From Aeromicrobium endophyticum (GTDB lineage Bacteria > Actinomycetota > Actinomycetes > Propionibacteriales > Nocardioidaceae): DNA of 64,000 nucleotides. Below the pieces are notes generated by a model, which did no database searches, was not told the origin of the DNA, and saw nothing but the letters and a program-made list of their open reading frames with translations. Position numbers and translations under genes: made by a program. The number at the start of each line of letters is the position of its first letter. Position 1 is the stretch's first letter. This document shows, piece by piece, positions 29,112 to 37,484 of the stretch. The stretch lies in assembly GCF_003586285.1 (NCBI RefSeq), contig NZ_QUBR01000001.1, forward strand, positions 372,001-436,000, given 5' to 3'.

Positions 29112-29384
29112 TCAGTGGTTGCGCAGAGCCTCGATGAGCTCGGACTTCTTCTTGTCCGAGTAGTTGCTCAGGCCGAGCTCCTTCGCACGGGCTCGCAGGT
29201 CGGAGACCGTCCAGTCGTCGTACGAGCCGGACGCGCCGCCCTTGGCCGCGACCGACGACGTCGAGCGGCCCTTCTGCGCCGCCGCGTTGGAGATGCGCGC
29301 CGCCTTCTCCTTCGAGGCGCCCTGGTCGCGCAGCTCCTCGTACAGGTCTGGCTTCTTCACGCTGGGGTTCTTCTTGGTGGGCAT
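29112..29384 (-). CDS. DUF7218/Rho N-terminal-like small basic protein
   Basis: This 90-residue basic protein has an N-terminal MPTKKNPSVKKPDLYEELRD segment, a Lys/Ala/Ser middle, and a C-terminal SAP/Rho-N-like helix pair (WTVSDLRARAKELGLSNYSDK, KKSELIEALRNH). Such modules bind nucleic acid, so a stress-time DNA-binding role is possible. A good GAAGGAG site precedes ATG 29384. It is divergent from the small gene at 29486. Confidence 0.78.
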   Translation of the reverse strand: MPTKKNPSVKKPDLYEELRDQGASKEKAARISNAAAQKGRSTSSVAAKGGASGSYDDWTVSDLRARAKELGLSNYSDKKKSELIEALRNH

Positions 29385-29451
29385 CGTGACTCCTTCTCGT
29401 CCGGTTCGACGTCACCGAGGGCGGTACCCAGCCCTGTCTCCTTGACGCGAG

Positions 29452-29476
29452 GTTTGCCGGGGCTGCGCCTGGGAAC
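29452..29476 (+). promoter_or_regulatory. SigF/SigB-type promoter, leaderless spacing
   Basis: GTTT (29452-29455), 15-base spacer, GGGAAC (29471-29476), nine bases, then ATG 29486. The -10 has A in place of T at its fourth base. Confidence 0.55.
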
Positions 29477-29485
29477 CACGTCATC

Positions 29486-29617
29486 ATGACGACCCAGCCC
29501 GATCAGACCACTCCCGCCCCTCGCCCAGGCGATCCCTCGACTCCGCCGACGTCGCCCGACACCGAGGGCAATCCGGTCACCCCTCCGAATCCCGCGGAGA
29601 ACCCGCCGCACCGCTGA
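29486..29617 (+). CDS. Tiny Pro/Thr-rich disordered protein
   Basis: 43 residues, about one-third proline (TTPAPRPGDPSTPPTSP; NPAENPPHR). No family was recognised. The case for a gene is the stress-type promoter placed exactly nine bases upstream of the ATG and the clean stop before the convergent diguanylate cyclase. Confidence 0.5.
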   Translation: MTTQPDQTTPAPRPGDPSTPPTSPDTEGNPVTPPNPAENPPHR

Positions 29618-29623
29618 CGACCG

Positions 29624-30808
29624 TCAGGTCGCGGGTCGTCCGTCGTCGCTGAGGATCACCCGGTCGCGACCCAGCGACTTGGCCTCGTAGAGCGCCCGGT
29701 CGGCCCGGTCGATCGCATCGATCAGGTCGGAGTCGGCCGAGGCCGACGCGATGCCGTAGCTGACGGTCGGGAACGCCATGCCGTTGGGCGTGGCCGTCGC
29801 GCGCAGCCGCTCGCTGATGCTGCGGGCGATCTGCTCGGCCCGCTCGGCCGGGAGGTTGGGCAGGAAGATGATGAACTCCTCGCCGCCGTAGCGCCCGACG
29901 AGGTCGCTGGAGCGGACGATGCCACGACACGTGGCGGCGAACGTCTGCAGCGCGTAGTCGCCCGCCGGATGACCGTAGGTGTCGTTGACCGTCTTGAAGA
30001 AGTCGAGGTCGGCCAGGATCAAGGATCCATGGGCACCGCTGCGGTGCTTGCTGCGCCACTCGGCAGCAGCCTGCCGCATGAACTCGGTGCGGTTGAGCAG
30101 GCCGGTCAGACCGTCGCGCGTCGCCCGGGTGCGCAGCTCCTCGGTCTCGCGCTCATAGCTGAGCGACGTCATCCCGAACGAGACGGCTGCGAGCAGGACC
30201 GTCGTCACGAGGGTCGTGACCTCCGACCCGAGGTAGCGGTCGAACGCCACGGCATCGGGCCCGACCGCCACGAAGACGATGGTCCGCGCCGCGTAGAACA
30301 CCGAGAAGCCGCCGGACAGCACCGACAGCACGCGCACGGACGGGGAGAACGTCGCCTCGCGTCGCAACAGGTCGGTGGGGCTCGGACGCACAAGCCACAG
30401 CTCGCGGGACGCCAGGCCCACCATGAACGACATCAGGGCGAGGAACACCGCTCCCCCGGCCCACGTGTTGTCGGCCGGGTCGTCGATCGCGGCGGCCACC
30501 GCCGTGACGACCGGCGCGGCCAGGAACCACGGCCACGAGAACGTCAGCATCCTCAGCGCGCGCGTGCCGGCCCAGACGCTGGACGCGCCGGCGACCAGCA
30601 GCGTGCTGCCCAGCGGGTTGGTCCACACCTGCTGCGAGGTGCCGTCGAACAGGTACGCCACCGAGCCGCCCAGGAAGAGCCCGAGGGCGACGCACCACCA
30701 TCCGCAGTACGCCGATCGGCTGCTGCGGTAGGCCACGAAGTAGAACAGGACCAGCAACGTCAGGGCCACCATGCCGAACGACACCCGCAGGGTGGTCGTG
30801 TCCAACAT
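29624..30808 (-). CDS. Membrane-bound diguanylate cyclase
   Basis: 394 residues: about seven hydrophobic helices (residues 10-215) act as a membrane sensor. A GGDEF domain follows, starting at TRDGLTGLLNRTEFMRQA. The active site reads RYGGEEF, and the inhibitory I-site RxxD is present as RSSDLVG. It should therefore make cyclic di-GMP and feel product inhibition. ATG 30808 is chosen; a 14-codon extension is Arg-rich. No EAL partner is seen in the window. Confidence 0.92.
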   Translation of the reverse strand: MLDTTTLRVSFGMVALTLLVLFYFVAYRSSRSAYCGWWCVALGLFLGGSVAYLFDGTSQQVWTNPLGSTLLVAGASSVWAGTRALRMLTFSWPWFLAAPVVTAVAAAIDDPADNTWAGGAVFLALMSFMVGLASRELWLVRPSPTDLLRREATFSPSVRVLSVLSGGFSVFYAARTIVFVAVGPDAVAFDRYLGSEVTTLVTTVLLAAVSFGMTSLSYERETEELRTRATRDGLTGLLNRTEFMRQAAAEWRSKHRSGAHGSLILADLDFFKTVNDTYGHPAGDYALQTFAATCRGIVRSSDLVGRYGGEEFIIFLPNLPAERAEQIARSISERLRATATPNGMAFPTVSYGIASASADSDLIDAIDRADRALYEAKSLGRDRVILSDDGRPAT

Positions 30809-30928
30809 CAGCGTCCGTCTCCCTCGCGCGATCCCGTCAGGTCGTGCCACCTGATTCTGTCACGAGAGACCTCACCCGGGCGGTCGTCGTGACATCGCCC
30901 GTGTCACATCCCAGCGTCGCCGGGGTCC

Positions 30929-30954
30929 GTTTGGCAGGTCGCGAGCAGGGGTAA
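30929..30954 (+). promoter_or_regulatory. SigF/SigB-type promoter, leaderless spacing
   Basis: GTTT (30929-30932), 16-base spacer, GGGTAA (30949-30954), nine bases, then ATG 30964. Confidence 0.6.
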
Positions 30955-30963
30955 CGTCAGCCC

Positions 30964-31221
30964 ATGGACGACATGACGCGCGACGCACCGACATCCCCCG
31001 ACCCCGGCACGACGGTCCACCCCGCCGCACCGAGTCTCGGCGAGGTCGATGCCGAGGTGCGGGCCAAGCTGACGGGCCAGCCGGTCCCGACGATCGCCGA
31101 GCAGGCCGAGCGGGCGTTCGCGACGATCGGCGTCCAGCTCACGGGCGAGCAGCTGGCCGACTACGCCGACGCCGTGAGCACGGGATCGGCCTTCGCCCTC
31201 GAGCCGGCGCCCGAGGGCTGA
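30964..31221 (+). CDS. Hypothetical small protein (85 residues)
   Basis: A soluble protein with a disordered Pro/Thr N-terminus (1-25) and a short helical domain (EVDAEVRAKLTGQ; AERAFATIGVQLTGEQLADYADAV). The function was not recognised. The SigF-type promoter nine bases before the ATG suggests stress induction, and the next gene begins 13 bases later, probably in the same transcript. Confidence 0.72.
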   Translation: MDDMTRDAPTSPDPGTTVHPAAPSLGEVDAEVRAKLTGQPVPTIAEQAERAFATIGVQLTGEQLADYADAVSTGSAFALEPAPEG

Positions 31222-31234
31222 CGGTCGTCGGGTC

Positions 31235-32161
31235 GTGACCGCCGAGCCCACGGTCGACACGTCGGCACGGCGCCTCTACGGAGTCGACCCCGCGACGTTC
31301 GTCGCCGAGCGCCGGGCCGAGGCCGGACGGCTGCGGGAGGCGGGCCACGCACAGGTGGCCAAGGACGTCATGTCGCTGCGGCGGCCGAGCGTGGCGGCGG
31401 CGCTGGTCGACGCCGTCGTCCGGCACCGGCCCGAGCTCGTCGACGAGGTGGCCGCCGTGGGGCGACGGCTGAGGGCGGCGATCGGCGACGCCGAGGCGGG
31501 TCCCGCCGACCTCCGCGCCGCCGACGCCGACCGCCGCTCGGTCGTGCGACGGTGCGTCGAGGCGGCCGCCGAGGTGGCCGGCACATGGGGGTCTCGTGCG
31601 TCGTCGACGTCGCTGCGCGAGGTCGAGCAGACGTTCTGGGCGGCAGCGGTCGATGCCGGCGCCCTCGCCGCGGTACGTGCCGGATGCCTCGTGCGTCCGC
31701 TGTCGCCGTCCGGCTTCGGCGCGGTCGACACGACCGGGTCCTCGGCGGTCGAGGTCGTCGTCGAGGTCGAGCCGTCACTGACGCCTCGTCGCCGGGCGTC
31801 TCGTGCTGGCGCTGGTGCTGGTGCTGGTGCTGGTGACGAGCCGGCGCGCGACGATGCGGCGCTCGACCGGGCACACCAGCGCGTGCAGCACGCGGAGCAG
31901 GTGCTGCGGCAGGCCGAGGACGAGGCGACGACCGCCGCCGAGAGCGCCTCGGCGGCCGAGGCGCACACGGCGCGCCTGGAGCAGGAGCTCGCTGAGCTGC
32001 GCCGCCGGCTCACGGGCGTCGAGCAGGAGATCCGCGACGCGGCGGCACTGAGGCGCCGCGCCGCCGGCGAGAAGCAGACGGCCGAGCGCCGGCGCCGCAC
32101 CGCGAGCGGCGCGGTCGACCGAGCACGGCGCGACCTTCACCTGCTCGACGGCGACGGGTGA
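31235..32161 (+). CDS. Hypothetical coiled-coil protein
   Basis: 308 residues starting at GTG 31235. The N-terminal half (RRLYGVDPATFVAERR; VAKDVMSLRRPSVAAAL) is a compact helical region. A (Ala-Gly)4 linker encoded by a GGTGCT microrepeat (about 31800-31836) leads into a long Glu/Arg/Ala coiled coil (residues about 215-300). No family was recognised. Cotranscription with the 85-residue gene upstream is likely, so it may belong to the same stress regulon. Confidence 0.72.
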   Translation: MTAEPTVDTSARRLYGVDPATFVAERRAEAGRLREAGHAQVAKDVMSLRRPSVAAALVDAVVRHRPELVDEVAAVGRRLRAAIGDAEAGPADLRAADADRRSVVRRCVEAAAEVAGTWGSRASSTSLREVEQTFWAAAVDAGALAAVRAGCLVRPLSPSGFGAVDTTGSSAVEVVVEVEPSLTPRRRASRAGAGAGAGAGDEPARDDAALDRAHQRVQHAEQVLRQAEDEATTAAESASAAEAHTARLEQELAELRRRLTGVEQEIRDAAALRRRAAGEKQTAERRRRTASGAVDRARRDLHLLDGDG

Positions 32162-32176
32162 GGGCGCCCCGGACGG

Positions 32177-32392
32177 TCAGCGCACGGCGCGGTAGCCGAC
32201 GCTCCCGGACGCCAGCCCGAGCGCGATGATGACGGTGCCCGGCACCCACACGCCGACCAGCAGGAAGGCGATGCCCATAAGAGCCACCGCGACTCCGATG
32301 ACGGCGAGCAGGACAGCGGTCTGGGAGTCGATCGTCGGCACACGTCCACGGTAGGTCGACCCCTCAAGCGGGCCGCCCTCGTCGCGCGTCAC
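32177..32392 (-). CDS. Small two-helix membrane protein
   Basis: 71 residues with two membrane helices (TAVLLAVIGVAVALMGIAFLL and PGTVIIALGLASGSVGY). The GTG at 32392 overlaps the stop of the upstream alcohol dehydrogenase (GTGA), implying coupling. A shorter GTG start at 32341, just before the first helix, is an alternative. The function is unknown. Confidence 0.6.
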   Translation of the reverse strand: MTRDEGGPLEGSTYRGRVPTIDSQTAVLLAVIGVAVALMGIAFLLVGVWVPGTVIIALGLASGSVGYRAVR

Positions 32393-33567
32393 GGCTTGAA
32401 CAGGACCTTGATGGCCCCGTCCTGCTTCTGCTGGAACATCTCGTACGCGGCCGGGGCATCCTCCAGCGTCAGGTGGTGCGTGGCGAACGACTCGAGGCCC
32501 AGCGGGTCGCCGTCGTCCTGCGCCAGCGGCAGGATGTCGTCGACCCAGCGCTTGACGTTGGCCTGGCCCATCCGCAGGGTCAGCTGCTTGTCGAAGATCA
32601 GCTGCATCGAGAACGGATCGGCCGCACCGGCGTAGACCCCGCTGATCGAGACCGTGCCGCCACGCCGGACGGCCTGGAAGGCCAGGTCGAGCGCAGCGAG
32701 ACGATCGGTGCTGGCATGGGTCATCAACGGACGCGAGAGCGCCTTCGGCAGCAGGCCGACGACCTTCTGCGCCGCCTCGGCGACGCCAGATCCGTGCGCC
32801 TCCATGCCCACGGCCTCGAGCGCGGCATCGGCGCCACGGCCCGACGTCAGCTCGAGCACGGCGGCCACCGGGTCGCCCGCGGTGAGGTCGATCGTCTCGA
32901 CACCGAGCGCGGCCGAGCGGGCCAGCCGCTCGGGCACGAGGTCGACACCGATGACCCTGACGTCGCGGAGGAGCGCGATGCGCGCCGCCATCTCGCCGAT
33001 GGGCCCGAGACCGACGATCAGCAACGTCTCACCCGGCTGGACGCCGGAGTACTCGACCCCCTGCCACGCGGTGGGCGCGACATCGGACAGGTAGACGAAG
33101 CGCTCGTCGTTGAGGCCCTCCTCGACCTTGATCGGGCCGTAGTTGGCGTGCGGGACGCGCAGCAGCTCCGCCTGGGCGCCGGGCACCGCGCCGTAGAGGT
33201 CGGTGTAGCCGAACAGGGCCGCGCCCATGCCGTACTCACGCACCTGGGTCGTCTCGCACTGCGTCTGCAGGCCGCGAGTGCACATGAAGCACGACCCGCA
33301 CGCGATCTGGAACGGGACGACGACGCGGTCGCCGACCGCGAGCTCGGTGACGCCTGAGCCCTTCTCGACGACCCGACCTATCGGCTCGTGACCCAGGATG
33401 TCGCCGGGGTGCAGGAAGGGCCCCAACGGGTCGTACAGGTGCAGGTCCGACCCGCACAGCCCCGTCGTGGTCACCTGGATGATGATGTCGTCGGGCTCGA
33501 CGATCTTCGGATCGGGGACCATCTCGACGCTGACGTTCTTCTTGCCCTGCCAGGTCAGTGCTCGCAC
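32389..33567 (-). CDS. Zinc-dependent alcohol dehydrogenase (formaldehyde-dehydrogenase-like), copy 1
   Basis: 392 residues of the medium-chain dehydrogenase family. Catalytic zinc region: GLCGSDLHLYD and GHEPIGRV. Structural zinc: CGSCFMCTRGLQTQC. Rossmann motif: VGLGPIGEMAARI. The insert and the SGVYAGAADPFSMQLIFDK segment place it in the FdhA/PdhA-like branch. GTG 33567 has AAGGAG seven bases upstream. A paralogue with the same layout lies at 54612-55793. Its substrate is unknown; a broad aldehyde or alcohol is likely. Confidence 0.88.
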   Translation of the reverse strand: MRALTWQGKKNVSVEMVPDPKIVEPDDIIIQVTTTGLCGSDLHLYDPLGPFLHPGDILGHEPIGRVVEKGSGVTELAVGDRVVVPFQIACGSCFMCTRGLQTQCETTQVREYGMGAALFGYTDLYGAVPGAQAELLRVPHANYGPIKVEEGLNDERFVYLSDVAPTAWQGVEYSGVQPGETLLIVGLGPIGEMAARIALLRDVRVIGVDLVPERLARSAALGVETIDLTAGDPVAAVLELTSGRGADAALEAVGMEAHGSGVAEAAQKVVGLLPKALSRPLMTHASTDRLAALDLAFQAVRRGGTVSISGVYAGAADPFSMQLIFDKQLTLRMGQANVKRWVDDILPLAQDDGDPLGLESFATHHLTLEDAPAAYEMFQQKQDGAIKVLFKP

Positions 33568-33616
33568 GGATGCTCTCCTTCGTCGGTGGTGCCGTGGCCC
33601 CGACGGACCACGGACG

Positions 33617-34369
33617 TCACATGCCCGACGGGGCCGACTTCATGCATGCCGATCGTGACCGGGCCGCGGCGACGGACGCCGCCAGGTCGGGCCCGACGCC
33701 CTCGACGACCCGCGAGTCGTGGCGCGCCGACGTCAGGACGGGCACGCGGCCGTCGCGCACCGGCTCGACGCCCGTTGCGACGAGCCGGTCGACGAGGTCG
33801 CGGTCCTCGTGGGCCGTGAGCTCGTGGAAGCCGCCGACCGCGAGGTAGGCGCTGGCGCGCACACCGAGGCTGGCTCCGTGGACGTGCTCGTGGGAGCCAC
33901 GACCCGCCAGCGAGGCGTACTCCGCAGCCCAGGCGAGGTGCCGGTCGCGGTCGGCGCCGAGCAGCTCGATCGTCCCGAGGAAGGCGTCGGAGCGTCGCGA
34001 GGCGTCGAGGTGCGCGGCCAGCCAGCCCGGCGGCACGAGGCTGTCGGCATCGGTCGTCGCGATCCACAGCCGTCGCGGATCGTCCGTCCGCCGCAACGCC
34101 CACCGGCACCCGACCCGTCGAGCGGCCCCGACGTTGGCGGCGGCGATCTCCACGACCGCGGCCCCGGCCGACCGAGCCTGGGCGGCCGTGTCGTCGCGGC
34201 AGCCGTCCGCGACGACGACCACGTCGACCCGCACGCGGGGCCGCACCACCGCGGCGGACTCGAGCACGGCCCGGACCGCCTCGGCGACCGTGGCCCGCTC
34301 GTCCCTGGCCGGGACGACCACGACCACCCGGTCGACCTCGTCCGCCGCCCCGGCTCCTCGATCAGGCAT
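33617..34369 (-). CDS. Family 2 (GT-A) glycosyltransferase
   Basis: 250 residues with VVVVVPARDERATVAEAVRAV, VVADGCRDDTAAQARSAGA (nucleotide-sugar site), TTDADSLVPPGWL (DxD-like) and GFHELTAHEDRDLVDRL. No membrane anchor is seen. The ATG overlaps the stop of the NodS-like methyltransferase (ATGCCTGA), so it is the last gene of a coupled series. The acceptor is unknown. Confidence 0.88.
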   Translation of the reverse strand: MPDRGAGAADEVDRVVVVVPARDERATVAEAVRAVLESAAVVRPRVRVDVVVVADGCRDDTAAQARSAGAAVVEIAAANVGAARRVGCRWALRRTDDPRRLWIATTDADSLVPPGWLAAHLDASRRSDAFLGTIELLGADRDRHLAWAAEYASLAGRGSHEHVHGASLGVRASAYLAVGGFHELTAHEDRDLVDRLVATGVEPVRDGRVPVLTSARHDSRVVEGVGPDLAASVAAARSRSACMKSAPSGM

Positions 34370-34922
34370 GGGCGAGCACGTCGAGGCGGAAGTCGGTCTC
34401 GACGTGCTCGACGACCGCCACGAGGTCGTCGCCCACGCGCATCTCGGCGTGGGCCTGGTCGCCCGTGCAGGTCGCGACCTCGAACGGGTGGCGCCAGTGC
34501 ACCAGCACCAGGTGCCCGTGGGGGGCGAGGCTGCGGACCGCGGCGGCCCGCACCTCGAGCCGCTCGGGCGCCGACAGGTAGTAGAGCAGCTCGGACAGGA
34601 CGATCAGGTCGAACGAGCCGTCAGGCCAGTCGTCCGGCACCCGGCCCCGCCCGAACGCCACGTGGGGCGCGTCGACCGTGGCCTGGGCGCTCTCGAGCGC
34701 CTTGGCGACCGGGTCGGTGGCCACCAGCTCGTCGCAGTGGCCGGCCAGCAGCCGGGTCAGCACCCCGATCGAGCAGCCGGGCTCGAAGGCGCGGCCGTAC
34801 CGAACACGGGGCAGGGCGGCCAGCGTCAGGTCGTACTTGCGCTGCTCGTAGTGGCGCTCGGCCAGCTGCCAGGGATCGTCGGAGTCGGCGTAGAGCTGCT
34901 CGAAGTAGCCGGGGTCGGTCAC
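34362..34922 (-). CDS. NodS-like SAM-dependent methyltransferase
   Basis: 186 residues. The opening YFEQLYADSDDPWQLAERHYE and the block RKYDLTLAALPRVRYGRAFE, followed by PGCSIGVLTRLLA, match the NodS family, whose founding member N-methylates the glucosamine of Nod factors. It starts at a GTG inside the stop of the PIG-L gene (GTGA). In other bacteria the two are fused into one protein. Coupling to a deacetylase suggests N-methylation of an amino sugar freed by it. Confidence 0.88.
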   Translation of the reverse strand: MTDPGYFEQLYADSDDPWQLAERHYEQRKYDLTLAALPRVRYGRAFEPGCSIGVLTRLLAGHCDELVATDPVAKALESAQATVDAPHVAFGRGRVPDDWPDGSFDLIVLSELLYYLSAPERLEVRAAAVRSLAPHGHLVLVHWRHPFEVATCTGDQAHAEMRVGDDLVAVVEHVETDFRLDVLAHA

Positions 34923-35614
34923 ACGATCACCGCCTCGGGGGCGTAGGCGGCGTGACGGGCCAAGGCCTCGTCGACGACCGCCAGGTCGGCGGGATGATCG
35001 CTGAGCGGCTTGACCTGCGTCTCGAACGCGGCCATGGCCCGGCGCTTGCGGTGGCGCCCCGGCGAGGTGCACTCGAGCCGCCGCAGCGACGGCCTCCACG
35101 GCTGCTCGTCGGGCTCGGTCCAGGCCCACGTCCAGATCGGCATCTGCCAGACCACGGCCGACGCCGGCACCGCGTCGAGCACCGCCCGGCCCAGCGCCTC
35201 GTGGTCGGGGTGCCCGTCGTGCGCGAAGGGAGCGAGCACCAACGACGCCTCGCGCAGCAGCGGCTCGACGAGGCCGCGCAGGTCGTCGCGGTGTCGCTCG
35301 AGACCGCCGTCGGGCAGACCGAGGCGGCGGACGTCGGGGGCGACGAAGCCCAGGCGACGCAGAGCCTCGACCAGCTCGCCGGGCCGGCGGGCCCGCAGCT
35401 CGTCCGGCGTGATGCTGGGGCTGCCGGGGTGGGACGCCTCGCCGTCGGTGGCGGTCACGAACACGACGTCGCGATCGGTCTGCCCCGCCAGCCACCCACC
35501 GACGGCCAGCACCTCGTCGTCCGGGTGCGCCGACAGCACGACCACCTGTCCGCCGGGATCGTGCGGAGGGTCGTGGGGCATGCCCTCGAGGTGGCCGCGC
35601 CAGAGGTTACTCAT
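34919..35614 (-). CDS. PIG-L/LmbE family deacetylase
   Basis: 231 residues with the zinc motif VVVLSAHPDDEVLAVGG, TATDGEASHPG, and the catalytic HDGHPDHEALG segment. Members remove acetyl groups from N-acetylglucosamine-type sugars (MshB, PIG-L). ATG 35614 overlaps the end of the acyl-CoA-dehydrogenase-like gene by eight bases, and its stop overlaps the methyltransferase start. A longer frame upstream is antisense shadow. Confidence 0.9.
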   Translation of the reverse strand: MSNLWRGHLEGMPHDPPHDPGGQVVVLSAHPDDEVLAVGGWLAGQTDRDVVFVTATDGEASHPGSPSITPDELRARRPGELVEALRRLGFVAPDVRRLGLPDGGLERHRDDLRGLVEPLLREASLVLAPFAHDGHPDHEALGRAVLDAVPASAVVWQMPIWTWAWTEPDEQPWRPSLRRLECTSPGRHRKRRAMAAFETQVKPLSDHPADLAVVDEALARHAAYAPEAVIV

Positions 35615-36578
35615 CGCCGGTCCCTCGCCCCTGCCCGCCGGAGTCGTGGAGCGCGCCCAGGCGCTCGAGGTCGCGCTCGGCATGGTGCTGTCGCACGAAC
35701 ACCTCGAGGTCGGCGACGTGCTCGGCATGCCGTGCGTCGAACGCCAGCGGGGCGGGGCCGAGGGCGCGGCCGACGTGCGAGACGGTCGCCTCGACGACGC
35801 CGGCGACGTGCGCACGCACCGCATGGGCGAGCCGTTCGGACGACACCTCGGCACCGCGCCGGTCGAGTCGAGCCGCGGCCGACTCGAGGGCCAGGCCCGC
35901 GACGTCGAGCGCCGACCTCACGGCCCCGAGGTGCGCCAGGCCGTGGGGGTCGAGGCGGGACGACCGCTGCTCGAGGGTCGCCGCCACGCCGATCGCGCCG
36001 CCCCACCAGCACGCGGCCACGCCGATCGCCCCCATCCAGAACCCCGGACGGTCGACGTACTCGCCCGGCCCCCCGACGGGCTCGGCCGCGACGTCGAGGA
36101 GGTCGAGCGTGCGGGTGCCGGCACGCCTCATGCCGGCCCCCGCCCACACCGGCCCGCTGCCGTCGCGGATGCCGTCGGCGGCCAGGTCGACGGCGAACAG
36201 TCGAGGGCCGTCGGGCGCCTCCGCCGTCACCAGCGCGTGCGTGACCAGGTGGGCGCCCGAGCAGAACGCCTTGGAACCCGACAGGCGCCAGCCCTGCCCG
36301 CCCGCGGTCGCGGTCAGGACGGCGAAGGGCGGCTCGGCGGCCCACACGGCCCAGATCTCGCCGGGGGCGGGAGGCCGTGCGTGCAGCTCGTGGAGGATCG
36401 CCGCGGCGTCGTGGTGCGGCTCGACGAGCTTGGCCAGCGGCAGGTCGTCGGCCGCGAGGGCGGCGAGAAGCTGCCACCGCCGCCACGTCTCGCCACCGCC
36501 GGGCACCGGCCACGGCCCACCGATGTGGGCGCGGACGTCGGCGGTCTCGATCGGTGCTCGTCCGGTCGACCCGGTCAT
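35607..36578 (-). CDS. Acyl-CoA dehydrogenase-like protein
   Basis: 323 residues, short for the family (about 380). Visible parts: WRLSGSKAFCSGAHLVTHALV (the FAD-domain beta segment), MRRAGTRTLDLLDV and an all-helical C-terminal domain with RHAEHVADLEVFVRQHHAERDL. The N-terminal helical domain looks reduced, and the usual catalytic Glu could not be placed. It may oxidise a nitrogen- or sugar-linked acyl substrate. It leads the coupled set PIG-L, NodS-like, GT2. Confidence 0.75.
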   Translation of the reverse strand: MTGSTGRAPIETADVRAHIGGPWPVPGGGETWRRWQLLAALAADDLPLAKLVEPHHDAAAILHELHARPPAPGEIWAVWAAEPPFAVLTATAGGQGWRLSGSKAFCSGAHLVTHALVTAEAPDGPRLFAVDLAADGIRDGSGPVWAGAGMRRAGTRTLDLLDVAAEPVGGPGEYVDRPGFWMGAIGVAACWWGGAIGVAATLEQRSSRLDPHGLAHLGAVRSALDVAGLALESAAARLDRRGAEVSSERLAHAVRAHVAGVVEATVSHVGRALGPAPLAFDARHAEHVADLEVFVRQHHAERDLERLGALHDSGGQGRGTGDE

Positions 36579-36635
36579 GATGTCCTCGCAATAGGCACAG
36601 GAGCCTGGCTACGGCACAACCAGGTCATCAGCATC

Positions 36636-37484
36636 TCATCGCCCCGTCGGGACGCAATCCGGGCGCACGACGTAGCGCCCGTCGTCCCGGCGTCCCACCA
36701 GGCCGTCCCGCTCGAACGCGTCGAGCCAGCCGCGCATGGGCCACTGGCCCCACGTGTCGTGGAAGATGCCGGCGTTGCGGACGATGTCGACGACGTGCTC
36801 GACCGGCGGCGAGCTGACCGGGTGGTGCTGGTGGAACGACCTCGCCGAGCCGACCCACGCCAGGGCCCTGCCTGCGTCCGCGGCCCGGCGCGCGAAGTCG
36901 GTGTCCTCGGCGCCGTAGCCCGCGTAGCGCTCGTCGAAGCCGCCCACGGTCTCCCACGTCGAGGGGGTCACCGCGAACGACAGCGACCAGAAGAGGTCGT
37001 GGCCGGCGGCGTCGCGCTCGACCCGGCCCACCGCGGGGGCCGGCCTGGCGGGATGCGGATCGGCGAGACCGTCGAGCGCGTCGAGGTCGTAGCCGCCTGC
37101 CGTCGCCGGCGGCAGGTACGCCACCGGACCGCAGAGCAGGTCGTCCCTCGTGACGGGGCCGGCCGCCGCCTCCGCGTACGCGGCGACGAGACCCGGAGCG
37201 GGGATGCAGTCGACGTCGAGGAAGACCAGCAGCGTCGCCCCCGCCTCGACGGCCGTGCGGGCACCGAGGTTGCGGGCTCGTGCCAGCGGCAGCAGACCGT
37301 CCGTCCGCGGGACGTCGACCACGGTCGTGCCGAACGGCAGGTCGCCCGGTGCCTCGACCGACGGATCGTCCATCGCCACGACGACGTGCCGGTCGGGCAC
37401 CCGGGTGGACCGGCGCAGGCCCTCGCGCTGCCGGGCCAGGTGCTCGTCGCGGCCGTGGACGATCGTCACGACGACGACGCTCAT
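36636..37484 (-). CDS. GT-A glycosyltransferase with galactosyltransferase-like C-terminus
   Basis: 282 residues: N-terminal VVVVTIVHGRDEHLARQREGL, the DxD-like VFLDVDCIPAPGLVAAY, and the C-terminal GGFDERYAGYGAEDTDFARRA found in polypeptide/galactosyl transferases. Its ATG overlaps the stop of the preceding glycosyltransferase (ATGA). It is followed by a 57-base gap before the acyl-CoA-dehydrogenase-like gene. Confidence 0.87.
   Translation of the reverse strand: MSVVVVTIVHGRDEHLARQREGLRRSTRVPDRHVVVAMDDPSVEAPGDLPFGTTVVDVPRTDGLLPLARARNLGARTAVEAGATLLVFLDVDCIPAPGLVAAYAEAAAGPVTRDDLLCGPVAYLPPATAGGYDLDALDGLADPHPARPAPAVGRVERDAAGHDLFWSLSFAVTPSTWETVGGFDERYAGYGAEDTDFARRAADAGRALAWVGSARSFHQHHPVSSPPVEHVVDIVRNAGIFHDTWGQWPMRGWLDAFERDGLVGRRDDGRYVVRPDCVPTGR

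Noticed and set aside
31800..31836. GGTGCT tandem repeat as a CRISPR or phase-variable tract
   Set aside because: The unit is six bases and in frame, coding Ala-Gly; expansions would not shift the frame. No spacer structure exists.
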